64,000 bases of DNA, taken from contig NZ_JARGDQ010000001.1 in the NCBI RefSeq assembly GCF_029210385.1, positions 124,001 through 188,000 on the forward strand, given 5' to 3'. Made by a program: the position numbers and the translations under genes. The notes beneath the pieces were generated by a model. It worked only from the letters and a program-made list of their open reading frames with translations, was not told where the DNA came from and ran no database searches. Numbering within the stretch: the stretch's first letter is position 1; the number at the start of each line of letters is the position of its first letter. Below, one piece after another: positions 35,918-44,948 of this stretch. The stretch is from Desulfurivibrio dismutans (GTDB lineage Bacteria > Desulfobacterota > Desulfobulbia > Desulfobulbales > Desulfurivibrionaceae).

Positions 35918-37057
35918 ATGTCCACTCCTACTCCGTTGCCCATGGCAGCACCACCACAGAATCCCGGCCAGCAGGTCTGTTGAGGGCCTGAGCGGCGGCC
36001 CCGGGAGGGTCGCTCACCTTTTCAGCAGCCCTTTGTCAGCGGTGAACTGGCCACCCCCATCGGGGCGGTGCCGCAGGTGGCGGCCGCCCTTTCCCGGCGC
36101 GACCGGCTGGGAACCCTAATGGTCCGCTGCGGTCTGGGGCGGATGAACTACCTGGTGGAGCCGGGGCTTTACGCCCTGGGATCACCAGGGGCCGAGTCGC
36201 CGGTGCTGGTCGGCGCCAATTACAAACTCAGTTTCGATCATCTGCGGCGTGCCTTGCCCGGGCTGGCCGCCTGGATCCTGGTGCTGGACACCGGCGGCAT
36301 CAACGTCTGGTGCGCGGCGGGCAAAGGCAGTTTCGGCACCGCCAACCTGGTGCGGCAGTTGCAGATAAGCCAGCTGGCGGGGCTGGTCAGTCATCGGCAA
36401 CTGATTGTGCCGCAACTGGCGGCGCCGGGGGTCAATGCCCGCCTGGTGGCCAAGGAAATCGGTTTTCAGGTGCGCTTCGGGCCGGTGGAGGCCGCCGACC
36501 TGCCCGCCTACCTGGCCGCCGGCGGCCAGGCCACCGCCGCCATGCGTCGCAAATATTTTCCCTGGCGGGAGCGGGCGGTGTTGATCCCGGTGGAACTGGT
36601 GCAGAAGCTGCCGTGGTTGTTACCTTTGTGGCTGCTGCTGGGTTTGCTCGGCTGGCTGGCTGGGCCACCCTGGCGTACTTTGGCTGTCCTGGCGGCCATG
36701 GCCTTGCTGCTGGCGGTGCTGGCCGGTCAGGTGCTGACCCCGCTGCTGCTGCCTTGGTTGCCGGGTCGGGCCTTTGCTGTCAAGGGTCTGACCGCCGGGC
36801 TGCTGTTGGCCCTGGCGCTGCTGGGGCCGCTCGCGATGGGCTTTGACGGTGCCAGCCTCGCTTTGTCGGGGCTGGATCTCCTGGCCTGGCCGTTGCTGAT
36901 TGGTGCCCTGGCTTCCTACCTGGCCCTGGAGTTCACCGGCGCTTCCACCTATACCTCGTTGTCCGGGGTGAGAAAAGAAGCGAGGTTGGCCTGGCCGTTA
37001 CAACTGGCCGGTGGTGGTCTGGCGGTGGTGCTGCTGCTGGCCGGTCGTTTGCTGTGA
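35918..37057 (+). CDS. hgcA: HgcA, corrinoid methyltransferase for mercury methylation (possible selenoprotein)
   Basis: HgcA passes a methyl group from its cobalamin to Hg(II) at the inner membrane. The cap-helix signature NVWCAAGKGSFGT, with the cobalt-ligating Cys, is encoded at 36302-36340 (Cys at 36311-36313). A C-terminal membrane domain of about five segments follows, including TGASTYTSLSGVRKEA. The longest uninterrupted start is GTG 36068 (329 aa), but the family-like stretch SGELATPIGAVPQV begins before it and no ATG, GTG or TTG lies between it and an in-frame TGA at 35981-35983. The frame upstream of that TGA opens at ATG 35918 (or 35942). Reading UGA as selenocysteine gives 379 residues with Cys21-Sec22. 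A base error or a non-standard start is the alternative. It overlaps the region just before hgcB. Confidence 0.85.
35981..36016 (+). promoter_or_regulatory. Candidate selenocysteine UGA and bacterial SECIS hairpin in hgcA
   Basis: TGA 35981-35983 follows a Cys codon in the hgcA frame. Downstream, TGAGCGGC (35989-35996) pairs with GGTCGCTCA-type bases (36009-36016, one G-T pair), with an upper CC/GG pair above a two-base bulge and a GGG-containing apical loop at 36001-36006. The distance of about 19 nt from UGA to the loop G fits the known spacing of bacterial SECIS elements. SelA, SelB and SelC are not in this window. Confidence 0.5.
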
Positions 37058-37068
37058 GGTGGGGGAGG

Positions 37069-37350
37069 ATGAAAAAACCGGCGGACTTTCTTTACCTGGC
37101 CGGGGTCAGTACCCTGGAGTTTTTTCCCGAAATCTGCGTGGGTTGCGGTACCTGCCTGGAAGTCTGCCCCCATGGCGTGTTTGTCCCGGACCCGACGACC
37201 CGGGGCAAAAAAGTTCGCCTGTGGGAGGCCGACGCCTGCATGGAGTGCGGTGCCTGCATGCACAATTGCCCGGTGGGGGCCATCCAGGTGGAGATCGGCG
37301 TTGGCTGTGCCCAGGCGGTATTACGCGGCGCCGGGGAGTCATGCTGTTAG
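37069..37350 (+). CDS. hgcB: HgcB, 2x[4Fe-4S] ferredoxin for mercury methylation
   Basis: 93 residues from ATG 37069 (GGGGGAGG just upstream), 11 nt after hgcA. It reduces the HgcA corrinoid. Two cluster motifs, CVGCGTCLEVCP (Cys 23, 26, 29, 33) and CMECGACMHNCP (Cys 57, 60, 63, 67), an extra Cys80 and the C-terminal Cys92-Cys93 pair thought to bind or relay Hg(II) are all present. The final 12 bp overlap the 3' end of hoxH on the other strand. Confidence 0.95.
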   Translation: MKKPADFLYLAGVSTLEFFPEICVGCGTCLEVCPHGVFVPDPTTRGKKVRLWEADACMECGACMHNCPVGAIQVEIGVGCAQAVLRGAGESCC

Positions 37351-38892
37351 TTTGCTTTCCACTTTGTCGTTGTCTCTGGTCAGTTGCCCGATAAGTTCCC
37401 CGCCGGGGCGGCGCAGTTCCACCGCCAGGGGCATTTGCCCCAGGGCGTGGGTAGAGCAGCTCAGGCAGGGGTCGTAGCAGCGCAGTACCGCTTCGATGCG
37501 GTTGAGCAGTCCTTCTCTGATGTTCCCGTTTTCCCCGATTTCTCCAACCGTCGCGCCGCCGGATTGCCCCCTTTTCTCCCCGGTTCCCGCCGGCCCCTCG
37601 CTTCCCGTGTTATCTCCCGGATCGCCATTAATGAAGGCCCGGGCCGCCTGCTGCAGCCCCTGCTGGATGGCCAGGCTGTTGTGGCCGGTGGCGATCACCA
37701 TGTTGACCGCGCTGATCCGCCCCTGCTCGTCGATTTGGTAATGGTGGATCAGCGTCCCCCGCGGCGCCTCGCAGATTCCCACCCCTTCAGGGGCGTTGGC
37801 CCCGGCGGTGGCCCGCACCCGGGGGTCGTAAATGGTGTCGTCGGCCAGTAGAAGCTCGATTTTTTCCAGACCGTGGATGATTTCGATCAAACGGGCGTAA
37901 TGGTAGTGAAATGAGCTGGTCACCGGGCCACCCGGGGCCAGTTCCTTGAAGCCGGCCAGGGCCTGGTCGGCCCGGGGTGTGCCGCAGCTTGCGGCGGCGT
38001 TGAGGCGGGCCAGGGGGCCCACCCGGTAGAGGCCGTCATCGGGCCCCAGGGGGCGATAGTAGGGCGATTTGAGATAACTGTCCGGCTCGCTCTGTTCCGC
38101 CAGGTGGCGGTGGTAGTGCAGTGCTTCCGGTTCGTTGAACAGCTCCCGGCCCTGCTGATCGACCAGGCGCAGGGGGCCGTCGTAGTATTCCAGCCGACCC
38201 GCCTCTCCTGCCAGGGCCAGGTAGCCGCTGGGAAAGTTGGCAAAATGGGCTATCTCTGCTGTAAAATTCGGCAGCACCTCCTGCAGTCGCTCCAGGTTGT
38301 TTTGCGCTGCTGTGAGCATGGCCGGCAGTTCGGCCCGGATCGCCGCGGCGGTCTCCCGGCTCAAGGGCCGGCTGACCCCGCCCGGCACCACCCAGTCGGG
38401 ATGAATCCGCTTGCCGGCCAACCGTTCAATAAGCTGCTGGCCGAAGCGGCGCAGGGCGATGCCGTCTTTTGCCACCTCGGGCCGGGCGGCGGCCAGGCCG
38501 AAGAGGTTGCGCTGCTCGGGGGCGGCATCCATGCCCAATAACAAGTCAGGGGAGGCCAGGTGAAAAAAACTTAAAGCGTGGGACTGTACCAGTTGGCCGT
38601 AGTTGAGCAATTGGCGCAGCAGCCTGGCCGCCGGGGGGATGCGCACCGCCAGCAATTCATCGCAGGCCTTGGCCGAGGCCAAAAGATGGCTCACCGGGCA
38701 GATGCCGCAGGTGCGGGCGGTGAGCGAGGGCATTTCGGCAAATGGCCGCCCCACGCAAAAGGCTTCAAAGCCCCGCAACTGGGTGACATGCAGGCGGCAG
38801 TCCTCAACCCGGCCCTGATCGTCCAGGGTGATGGTGATGCGGGCATGCCCCTCGATGCGGGTGACCGGGTCGATGGCGATGGTGGTTGGCAA
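37339..38892 (-). CDS. hoxH: [NiFe] hydrogenase large subunit HoxH
   Basis: 517 residues. The Ni-Fe site is held by [10 protein letters not shown] (Cys62, Cys65) near the N-terminus and DPCLSCSTH (Cys476, Cys479, His482) near the C-terminus. The 35 residues after His482 are the tail removed by a maturation endopeptidase (HoxW type), which is not encoded here. With hoxE, F, U and Y it fits the bidirectional, NAD-linked group 3d enzymes. Both site motifs use Cys, not selenocysteine. Last gene of the hox operon, converging on hgcB. Confidence 0.93.
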   Translation of the reverse strand: MPTTIAIDPVTRIEGHARITITLDDQGRVEDCRLHVTQLRGFEAFCVGRPFAEMPSLTARTCGICPVSHLLASAKACDELLAVRIPPAARLLRQLLNYGQLVQSHALSFFHLASPDLLLGMDAAPEQRNLFGLAAARPEVAKDGIALRRFGQQLIERLAGKRIHPDWVVPGGVSRPLSRETAAAIRAELPAMLTAAQNNLERLQEVLPNFTAEIAHFANFPSGYLALAGEAGRLEYYDGPLRLVDQQGRELFNEPEALHYHRHLAEQSEPDSYLKSPYYRPLGPDDGLYRVGPLARLNAAASCGTPRADQALAGFKELAPGGPVTSSFHYHYARLIEIIHGLEKIELLLADDTIYDPRVRATAGANAPEGVGICEAPRGTLIHHYQIDEQGRISAVNMVIATGHNSLAIQQGLQQAARAFINGDPGDNTGSEGPAGTGEKRGQSGGATVGEIGENGNIREGLLNRIEAVLRCYDPCLSCSTHALGQMPLAVELRRPGGELIGQLTRDNDKVESKLTA

Positions 38893-39033
38893 TTTTTTCC
38901 CTCATCGGCGGTAAAGTGATTGGTTTTTGCACCAGGTTTTACGGCCCCCGTCCAGGTGCGATGCGACGTTGACGTTGCCCGGTTTGCCTACGGATTTGGT
39001 AATTTTTCACCCGGGCCGTTCCCCGCCGGCCTG

Positions 39034-39564
39034 TTATCCGAACTTAAGGGTCGGCAGCTCGGACAGTTCCCGCCCTTCCAGCACCGCCGTCAGGGCCCGA
39101 ACGATGGCCGCCGCCGGCGGCGGACAGCCGGGCAGGAACAGGTCCACGTCGATTACCCGGTGCAAAGGCAGGCTGTGGGGCAGCAGCGGGGGAACATTGC
39201 GAGTGGGCGGCCCGGCCTCTCCCTCGGCCTGTTGCCGATAGACCAGGTCCAGCAATTCGGCGTTGTCCAGTCGATTGCGCATGGCCGGCAGGTTGCCGTT
39301 GCAGGCGCAATCCCCCAAGGCCACCACCAGGTGGCTGCGCGCCCGCACCAGTCGCGCCTTGGCTTCATCCTCGGGGGTGCTCACCGCTCCTTCCAGCAGG
39401 GCCAGGTCCACCTGTTCGGGAAATTCCTTACGGTCCACCAGGGGGCTGTAGGCCAGTTCCAGCCGGGGCGCCAGTTCCAGCAGCAACTCATCCATGTCCA
39501 AAAAGGACATGTGGCAGCCGGAGCAGCCGTCCAGCCAAATGGTGGCCAGGCGTAGTCGCTTCAT
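39034..39564 (-). CDS. hoxY: [NiFe] hydrogenase small subunit HoxY
   Basis: 176 residues from the ATG ending at 39564; an in-frame TTG at 39579 is less likely. It is short, as in cytoplasmic group 3 enzymes, with a single [4Fe-4S] cluster site: DGCSGCHMSF (Cys14, Cys17), GDCACNG and FLPGCPPP. There is no Tat signal, so it is cytoplasmic. The gap of 141 nt to hoxH has no gene. It transfers electrons between HoxH and the HoxFU diaphorase. Confidence 0.92.
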   Translation of the reverse strand: MKRLRLATIWLDGCSGCHMSFLDMDELLLELAPRLELAYSPLVDRKEFPEQVDLALLEGAVSTPEDEAKARLVRARSHLVVALGDCACNGNLPAMRNRLDNAELLDLVYRQQAEGEAGPPTRNVPPLLPHSLPLHRVIDVDLFLPGCPPPAAAIVRALTAVLEGRELSELPTLKFG

Positions 39565-39598
39565 TTGTAACCCCAACAAAGTGTTGATTTAACGGGCT

Positions 39599-39707
39599 GT
39601 AAACGAACAGCCGTGCCCCAGATTCGGGCAAGCAGCCAAGCGCCGCGTACCCCCGCGTACGTAAGCTTGACTGATCGTCCGAAGGTGGGGTGCGGCTGTT
39701 CGTTTAC
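39599..39707 (-). repeat. Palindromic element, copy D (hoxU-hoxY gap, minus orientation)
   Basis: Outer arms GTAAACGAACAGCCG (39599-39613) and CGGCTGTTCGTTTAC (39693-39707) are perfect complements. Read on the minus strand, the inner blocks GCACCCCACCTTCGGACGATC and GCTTGCCCGAATCTGGGGCAC line up with copy A, as does GTACGCGGCGC in the centre. It begins two bases after the hoxU stop and points with hox transcription. Confidence 0.7.
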
Positions 39708-39709
39708 CT

Positions 39710-40435
39710 TCATTCCCCGGCCTCCTCTTCCCTGCGCATGGCGGTCAACAGCGGCAAATGGAGGTGGCGCTTGACCATCTCGCCGGCCGACTTGCCCTTT
39801 TCAAACAAAGCCCCGGTGGGACAGACCTGGACACACTTACCGCAACCGGTGCAACTTTCCGCCTCGCCCCAGGGTTGATTAAGATCGCTGATGACCATCG
39901 CCTGCAGCCCCCGGCCCATGACATCCCAGGTGTGGGCCCCTTCGATCTCGCCGCAGACCCGCACACAGCGGGTGCAGAGCACGCAGCGGTTGCGGTCCAG
40001 GCCGAAACGGGGATGGGAGGCATCCACCTCCCGGCTGGGGTAAAGGGCCGGCACCTCCAGATGATCAACCCCCAGCTGCAGGGCCAGTTCCTGCAACTCA
40101 CAGTGGCCGTTGACCACGCAGACGGCGCAGATGTGGTTGCCCTCAGCCAGCATCAACTCCAGGATCAGCCGCCGCTGGCGGCGCAACTCGGGATTATCGG
40201 TGGTCACCTGCATCCCTTCCACCGGGTGGGTTACACAGGCCGGCAGCGGGCGGGGTGCACCGGCTATTTCCACCAGGCAGATGCGGCAGCCGCCCACCGG
40301 GTGCAGGCCGTTGAGGTGGCAAAGGGTGGGAATGTAGATCCCGTTTTCCCGGGCCACCTCCAGGATGGTCTGCTCTTCGCGGGCGCCGCAGTCCCGCCCG
40401 TCGATCTGCAGGGTAATGACCCGCCCGCCGCTCAT
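39710..40435 (-). CDS. hoxU: Hydrogenase diaphorase subunit HoxU (NuoG N-terminal-like)
   Basis: 241 residues. From the N-terminus: a plant-type [2Fe-2S] ferredoxin domain ([19 protein letters not shown]...ACVTHP), a His/Cys-ligated [4Fe-4S] site ([13 protein letters not shown]), then two ferredoxin motifs, [13 protein letters not shown] and [12 protein letters not shown]. It carries electrons between HoxF and HoxY. Its ATG overlaps the hoxF stop by 4 nt. Confidence 0.92.
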   Translation of the reverse strand: MSGGRVITLQIDGRDCGAREEQTILEVARENGIYIPTLCHLNGLHPVGGCRICLVEIAGAPRPLPACVTHPVEGMQVTTDNPELRRQRRLILELMLAEGNHICAVCVVNGHCELQELALQLGVDHLEVPALYPSREVDASHPRFGLDRNRCVLCTRCVRVCGEIEGAHTWDVMGRGLQAMVISDLNQPWGEAESCTGCGKCVQVCPTGALFEKGKSAGEMVKRHLHLPLLTAMRREEEAGE

Positions 40436-42381
40436 GCTTCCTCCTCGCCAGCCAGCAACTCAACATATTCCCGGCGGAAAAACCGCAGGGTGCTGAGCAC
40501 CGGGTTGGCCGCGCTCTGGCCCAGGCCGCAGAGGCTGGTTTGCTGCAGCAGATGACAGAGCTCTTCCAGCTGCGTCAGGTCCGCCGGGCGGCCCTCGCCC
40601 CGACCGATCTTTTCCAGCAGCAGCAGCACCTGCTTGGTGCCCACCCGGCAAGGGGTACACTTGCCGCAGGACTCCTCGACGCAGAACTCCATGAAGAACC
40701 GGGCCACGTCCACCATGGCGGCGGTGTCGTCCATGATGATCATGCCGCCGGAACCCATGATGGAACCTTCCGCCTGCAGCGATTCGTAATCCACCGGCAG
40801 GTTGAAGTGGGCCGCCGGGATGCAGCCGCCGGAAGGGCCGCCGGTCTGCACCGCCTTGATGGCGCCGCCCGCTTCGTCCGGGGTGCCGCCGCCCATTTCA
40901 TTGACGATTTCCGTTAAGCTGATCCCCATGGGCACTTCGATCAGGCCGGTGTTCGCCACCTTGCCGGCCAGGGCAAAGACCTTGGTGCCCTTGCTTTTGT
41001 CGGTGCCTAAAGAGGCGAACCAGTCGGCGCCGCGGTTGATGATGGCGGCGACGTTGGCGAAGGTCTCGACGTTGTTGATCAGGGTGGGGCAGCCCCAGAG
41101 GCCGTGTTCGGCGGGGTAGGGCGGCCGGGGGCGGGGCTGGCCGCGACGGCCCTCGATGGAGGCCAGCAGGGCGGTTTCCTCGCCGCAGACAAAGGCCCCG
41201 GCCCCAAGTCTGATCTCCACCTGGAAATTGAAGTCGCTGCCGCCGATGTTGCGGCCCAGCAGCCCCTGTTTTTCCGCCTGCCCGATGGCCTTGCGCAGCC
41301 GTTCCACCGCCAGCGGGTACTCGGCCCGGACATAGATGTAGCCAAAATCGGCCCCCACCGCGTAGGCGGCGATGGCCATGCCCTCCAGCACCCGGTGGGG
41401 GGCGCTTTCCAGCACGCTGCGATCCATGAAGGCGCCGGGGTCGCCTTCGTCGGCGTTGCAGATCACATACTTGCGCGGGCCATCGGGCCGCTCCGCCTCA
41501 CCGGCGCTCTGGCGGCCGCTGCCGGCGTGGCCCTGCCCGGCCTGGGGCACAAAAGCGCTGGCCTTGGCCACCGTCGACCATTTGAGGCCGGTGGGGTAGC
41601 CGCCACCGCCCCGGCCCCGCAGGCCGCTGCGGGTGATTTCATCGATAATTTCGGGGGGGCGGCGATGATGCAGGCAGTCCAGCAGGGCCAGGTAGCCGTC
41701 TGCGGCCAGGTAGGATTCCAGCCGTTCCGGGTCGATATTCTCAAACTGATCCAGCACCACCTTGACCTGGCGTTTAAAGAATGGCATGGCCGGGTCACAT
41801 ATTTTTTGGGCCAAGGGGTGGTCGCCGGTGGCGGGGGCTTGGGCAGAAGTTTGAGTGGAGTCTTGAGCGGAGGTTTGCTCTGCGGTGGTTGCCGGCGGCG
41901 CGGCAGCGGCCGTCGGGGAAGCCGGAGCTGCGGCCAGGGTGGCGATCAGGGTCGGGGCGTCGTCCGGGGTCAGTTGCTTATACAAGAGCGCGGATTCAGC
42001 CCTGGCCGAAGCCCCGGTGGGGCGGTCGCTCGAGGCATCGGTCGTAATATCGGCCGAATCATCAGGCGAAGCATCGGGTAAATTAGGTGCCGAAGCAGTT
42101 GGCGAAGCATCGGCCGAAGCAGCAGTTGATGTTTCGGTCGGGGGCGGGTTGGTCTGTACCCAGACCAGCGGCCCCCGGGAGCACAGCCCCATGCAGCCCA
42201 CTCCCTCGACCCGCAGGTTCATCTCCGGCTTGTCCGCCGCTTCCTGCTTGATGGCCGTCAGCACTTCCCGGCTGCCGCAGGAGAGGCAGCCGCTGGCGGT
42301 GCAGACCCCGATCCGGTGCCGGGCGTGTTGCCGGGCCTGAAGCTCTTCTGCGGCAATACGTTGCAGTTCTTCCGGGGTCAT
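40432..42381 (-). CDS. hoxF: Hydrogenase diaphorase subunit HoxF (NuoF-like, NAD/FMN)
   Basis: 649 residues. An N-terminal thioredoxin-like [2Fe-2S] domain ([14 protein letters not shown]...[10 protein letters not shown], residues 27-80) is followed by a roughly 100-residue Ala/Ser/Thr/Asp linker with imperfect DAS(P/S)D repeats. Then comes the NuoF core: FMN/NADH site [36 protein letters not shown] and the [4Fe-4S] site [12 protein letters not shown]...CGLGQ. A Gln/Gly/Ser-rich insert ([20 protein letters not shown]) interrupts the core before [10 protein letters not shown]. It overlaps hoxE and hoxU by 4 nt each. Confidence 0.92.
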   Translation of the reverse strand: MTPEELQRIAAEELQARQHARHRIGVCTASGCLSCGSREVLTAIKQEAADKPEMNLRVEGVGCMGLCSRGPLVWVQTNPPPTETSTAASADASPTASAPNLPDASPDDSADITTDASSDRPTGASARAESALLYKQLTPDDAPTLIATLAAAPASPTAAAAPPATTAEQTSAQDSTQTSAQAPATGDHPLAQKICDPAMPFFKRQVKVVLDQFENIDPERLESYLAADGYLALLDCLHHRRPPEIIDEITRSGLRGRGGGGYPTGLKWSTVAKASAFVPQAGQGHAGSGRQSAGEAERPDGPRKYVICNADEGDPGAFMDRSVLESAPHRVLEGMAIAAYAVGADFGYIYVRAEYPLAVERLRKAIGQAEKQGLLGRNIGGSDFNFQVEIRLGAGAFVCGEETALLASIEGRRGQPRPRPPYPAEHGLWGCPTLINNVETFANVAAIINRGADWFASLGTDKSKGTKVFALAGKVANTGLIEVPMGISLTEIVNEMGGGTPDEAGGAIKAVQTGGPSGGCIPAAHFNLPVDYESLQAEGSIMGSGGMIIMDDTAAMVDVARFFMEFCVEESCGKCTPCRVGTKQVLLLLEKIGRGEGRPADLTQLEELCHLLQQTSLCGLGQSAANPVLSTLRFFRREYVELLAGEEEA

Positions 42382-43010
42382 GTACGAGCCTCCCCGGCCG
42401 CTGGCGGCCCTTTTGTTGCGGTAGCCGCCGGGCGCTCCTCTTCACGGCCGTTTAACCGGGCCAGTTGCCGGTTGATGGCGCTTCCCTCGGCCTGGCCCTG
42501 CACCAGGTCGTCGATCACCACCGCCGGGGCCTGGCCGCAGGAGCCCACGCAGCGGGCGGTGAGCAGGGACAAACGGCCGTCGGCGCTGGTCTCACCTGGT
42601 TGCATTTGCTGCTCGCGGCTGATCGCCTGCAGCAGCCGGTCGGCGCCCTTGATATAACAGGCGGTGCCCAGGCAGACCACGCAGGTATGGCGGCCCTTGG
42701 GCTTGAGGTGAAAAAAATGATAGAAGGTGACCACTCCGTAGATCTTGCTCAGAGGCAACTGCATGGTGGCGCCTAAGGCTCGCATGGAGGCGTCATCGAT
42801 ATAACCATAGGAGCGCTGGACGGCGTGCAGGGCCTCAATCAAACCGCCGGGGCGGTAGCCGTTGCGGCGCATGGCGGCCTCCACCGGGCGCCAGCGTTTG
42901 TCGCTGGCATCATGCTTGGGGGTATTTGAGGGAGTGCATTGGGGGATGTTAGGGGTGGCTGCCTGGTCGGTGTCGGCAGGCCCGGAAGAAGCAGAAGCAG
43001 CGGGTGGCAT
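42378..43010 (-). CDS. hoxE: Hydrogenase subunit HoxE (NuoE-like)
   Basis: 210 residues, a thioredoxin-fold [2Fe-2S] protein with [14 protein letters not shown] and [14 protein letters not shown] supplying the four Cys. The first 45 or so residues are Pro/Ser/Ala-rich and variable. First gene of the hox operon. Its start is preceded on the minus strand by GGGAGGG-type sequence (CGGGAGGGAAAT). Confidence 0.9.
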   Translation of the reverse strand: MPPAASASSGPADTDQAATPNIPQCTPSNTPKHDASDKRWRPVEAAMRRNGYRPGGLIEALHAVQRSYGYIDDASMRALGATMQLPLSKIYGVVTFYHFFHLKPKGRHTCVVCLGTACYIKGADRLLQAISREQQMQPGETSADGRLSLLTARCVGSCGQAPAVVIDDLVQGQAEGSAINRQLARLNGREEERPAATATKGPPAAGEART

Positions 43011-43065
43011 ATTTCCCTCCCGGTAAGGCCGCCGGCGCTTTTTCGGCTTTGGCGGCGGATCGAGT

Positions 43066-43104
43066 GATGGTTTTTCCAGCTACAACGAGCCTGGAGAAAC
43101 CATC
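43066..43104 (-). other. Inverted repeat upstream of hoxE
   Basis: GATGGTTTTTCCAG (43066-43079) and CTGGAGAAACCATC (43091-43104) pair over 13 of 14 positions. It lies in the 132-nt gap between the helicase gene and hoxE, both on the minus strand. No T-run follows on the minus strand, so it is a weak candidate for a terminator and could be a regulator site for the hox operon. Confidence 0.45.
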
Positions 43105-43142
43105 ATAGCACGATCCCGCCCTAAAAGTGAATGGCTAATCTT

Positions 43143-44948
43143 TTACCGGCGTTTGCCCTTGCGGTGTTCGGTCCTGGTGGGGTGGGGGTAGCGCCGTACC
43201 CCGGTACGGGGCTTTAAGGGTTTGCCGGGGCGGCCGCCGGGCCCGGCTTTGGCTCCGACGCCCTCGGGCAGCGGTTCGCCGTCGGGGCGCAGCTGCAGCT
43301 GGCGGCTGCGGACCCAGACCTTTTCCAGGTGCCGCACCACCGGCAGGGGCAGATCGGGGGGCAGATCCACCAGGCTGAAAAAATCGTAAATCTTGATGGC
43401 CCCGATATCGCGGCTGCTAAGGTTGGCCTCGTTGGTGATGGCGCCGACGATATTGCCCGGCTCCACCCCGTGCTGGCGGCCCACCTCGATGCGGTAGCGC
43501 CGCCACTGGCCGGGATCACCGGCCCGCTTCCGGCCCCGGTCATCATCGCGTGGAGCCCGCTCCCGCTGGCGGAAGCCGCCGGGGGCGGCAAAATCTTCGT
43601 CCCGCTCCGTCGTCTGGCGTTCCGGTTCAGCCGGGGCCTGCAGGGGGCGTTCCTGCTGGAGCAGCCATCCCAGCGCGGCGGCGATCCGCCGGGGAGCGAC
43701 GTCGTATTCCTGCTGGTAATCGTCGATCAGTTCCTCGAAAAACTCCAGGTCCTGTTCGGCCATCACTTCGTTGATTTTTTCCTTGAACTGGCTGATCCGG
43801 CGGTCGGTGATATCCTGGCGGGTGGGCAGGCGGATGGGGGCGATGTTCTGGCCGGTGGCCTGTTCGATGGCCGCCAGCAGCCGCCGCTCACGCGGGGTGA
43901 CAAAGATGATCGCCTTGCCCTGGCGCCCGGCCCGGCCGGTGCGGCCGATGCGGTGAATGTAGGATTCGGTGTCGTAGGGCACGTCGTAGTTGATCACGTG
44001 GGTGATCCGTTCCACATCCAGGCCCCGGGCGGCCACGTCGGTGGCCACCACGATATCCAAAGCCCCGCTTTTGACTTGCTCGACGGTTTTTTCCCGCATC
44101 TGCTGGGTCATGTCGCCGTTTAAGGCGGCAGCGGCAAAACCGCGGGCCTCCAGCTTTTCCGCCAACTCCACGGTGGCCACCTTGGTGCGGACAAAGACCA
44201 GCATGGCCTCGAACTCCTCGGCCTCCAGCAGGCGGGTCAGGGCGTCCAGCTTGTGCAGCCCCTTGACCGCCCAGAACTGCTGGTTGATGGCGGCCATGCT
44301 GGCGGTGGTGCGCTTGATGCTGATCTCCACCGGGTTTTTCAGGTGCCGGTGGGCGATCTTGCGCACCGCCGGCGGCATGGTGGCGGAAAACAGCGCCACC
44401 TGCCGCTCCTTGGGGGCGTGCTGCAAAATTTGCTCGACGGCGTCGATGAAACCCATCTTGAGCATCTCATCGGCCTCGTCCACCACCACCGCCAGCAGGC
44501 GGTCCAGTTTGAGGGTGCCCCGGTTGAGGTGATCCTGAATCCGGCCGGGGGTGCCGACGATGACCTGGACCCCGCGCTGCAGCCGGCGCAACTGCTGGCT
44601 CATGTTCTGGCCGCCGTACAGCGGCAGTACCTGGAAGCCGGGTAAATGGCGGGCAAAGCTCTGTATCGCCTCGGCCACCTGCAGAGCGAGCTCTCGGGTG
44701 GGAGCCAGCACCAGCAGCTGGGGATATTTCTTTTCGACATCCAACTGGCTGAGCAGGGGCAGGGCAAAGGCGGCGGTCTTGCCGGTGCCGGTCTGGGCCT
44801 GGCCCAGCAGATCGCGGCCGGCCAGCAGCGGCGGAATGCTTTCGGCCTGAATGGGGGTCGGGGTTTCAAAGCCGAGTTCATCCACCGCCCGGTGGATGGC
44901 CGGGGCCAGGGGCAACTGGGCAAAACTGAGAATGTCGGAGGTAGTCAT
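43143..44948 (-). CDS. deaD: DEAD-box RNA helicase, DeaD/CsdA type
   Basis: 601 residues from the ATG ending at 44948 (AAGG about 7 nt upstream); the longer frame to 45002 starts with unrelated residues. All helicase motifs are present: Q motif (FETPTPIQ), GQAQTGTGKT, PTRELALQ, DEAD, SAT and HRIGRTGRAGR. A C-terminal DbpA-type RNA-binding domain (EVGRQHGVEPGNIVGAITNE) and a basic tail follow. It likely helps ribosome assembly or cold adaptation, by family. Confidence 0.95.
   Translation of the reverse strand: MTTSDILSFAQLPLAPAIHRAVDELGFETPTPIQAESIPPLLAGRDLLGQAQTGTGKTAAFALPLLSQLDVEKKYPQLLVLAPTRELALQVAEAIQSFARHLPGFQVLPLYGGQNMSQQLRRLQRGVQVIVGTPGRIQDHLNRGTLKLDRLLAVVVDEADEMLKMGFIDAVEQILQHAPKERQVALFSATMPPAVRKIAHRHLKNPVEISIKRTTASMAAINQQFWAVKGLHKLDALTRLLEAEEFEAMLVFVRTKVATVELAEKLEARGFAAAALNGDMTQQMREKTVEQVKSGALDIVVATDVAARGLDVERITHVINYDVPYDTESYIHRIGRTGRAGRQGKAIIFVTPRERRLLAAIEQATGQNIAPIRLPTRQDITDRRISQFKEKINEVMAEQDLEFFEELIDDYQQEYDVAPRRIAAALGWLLQQERPLQAPAEPERQTTERDEDFAAPGGFRQRERAPRDDDRGRKRAGDPGQWRRYRIEVGRQHGVEPGNIVGAITNEANLSSRDIGAIKIYDFFSLVDLPPDLPLPVVRHLEKVWVRSRQLQLRPDGEPLPEGVGAKAGPGGRPGKPLKPRTGVRRYPHPTRTEHRKGKRR

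Noticed and set aside
36068-36070. GTG 36068 as the true start of hgcA
   Set aside because: No spaced ribosome site precedes it, and family-like sequence is encoded before it. I kept the longer model with a UGA codon, while noting that GTG remains possible.
37339-38892. Selenocysteine in the [NiFe] hydrogenase large subunit
   Set aside because: Both metal-binding motifs read Cys (CGIC and CLSC) with no in-frame UGA.
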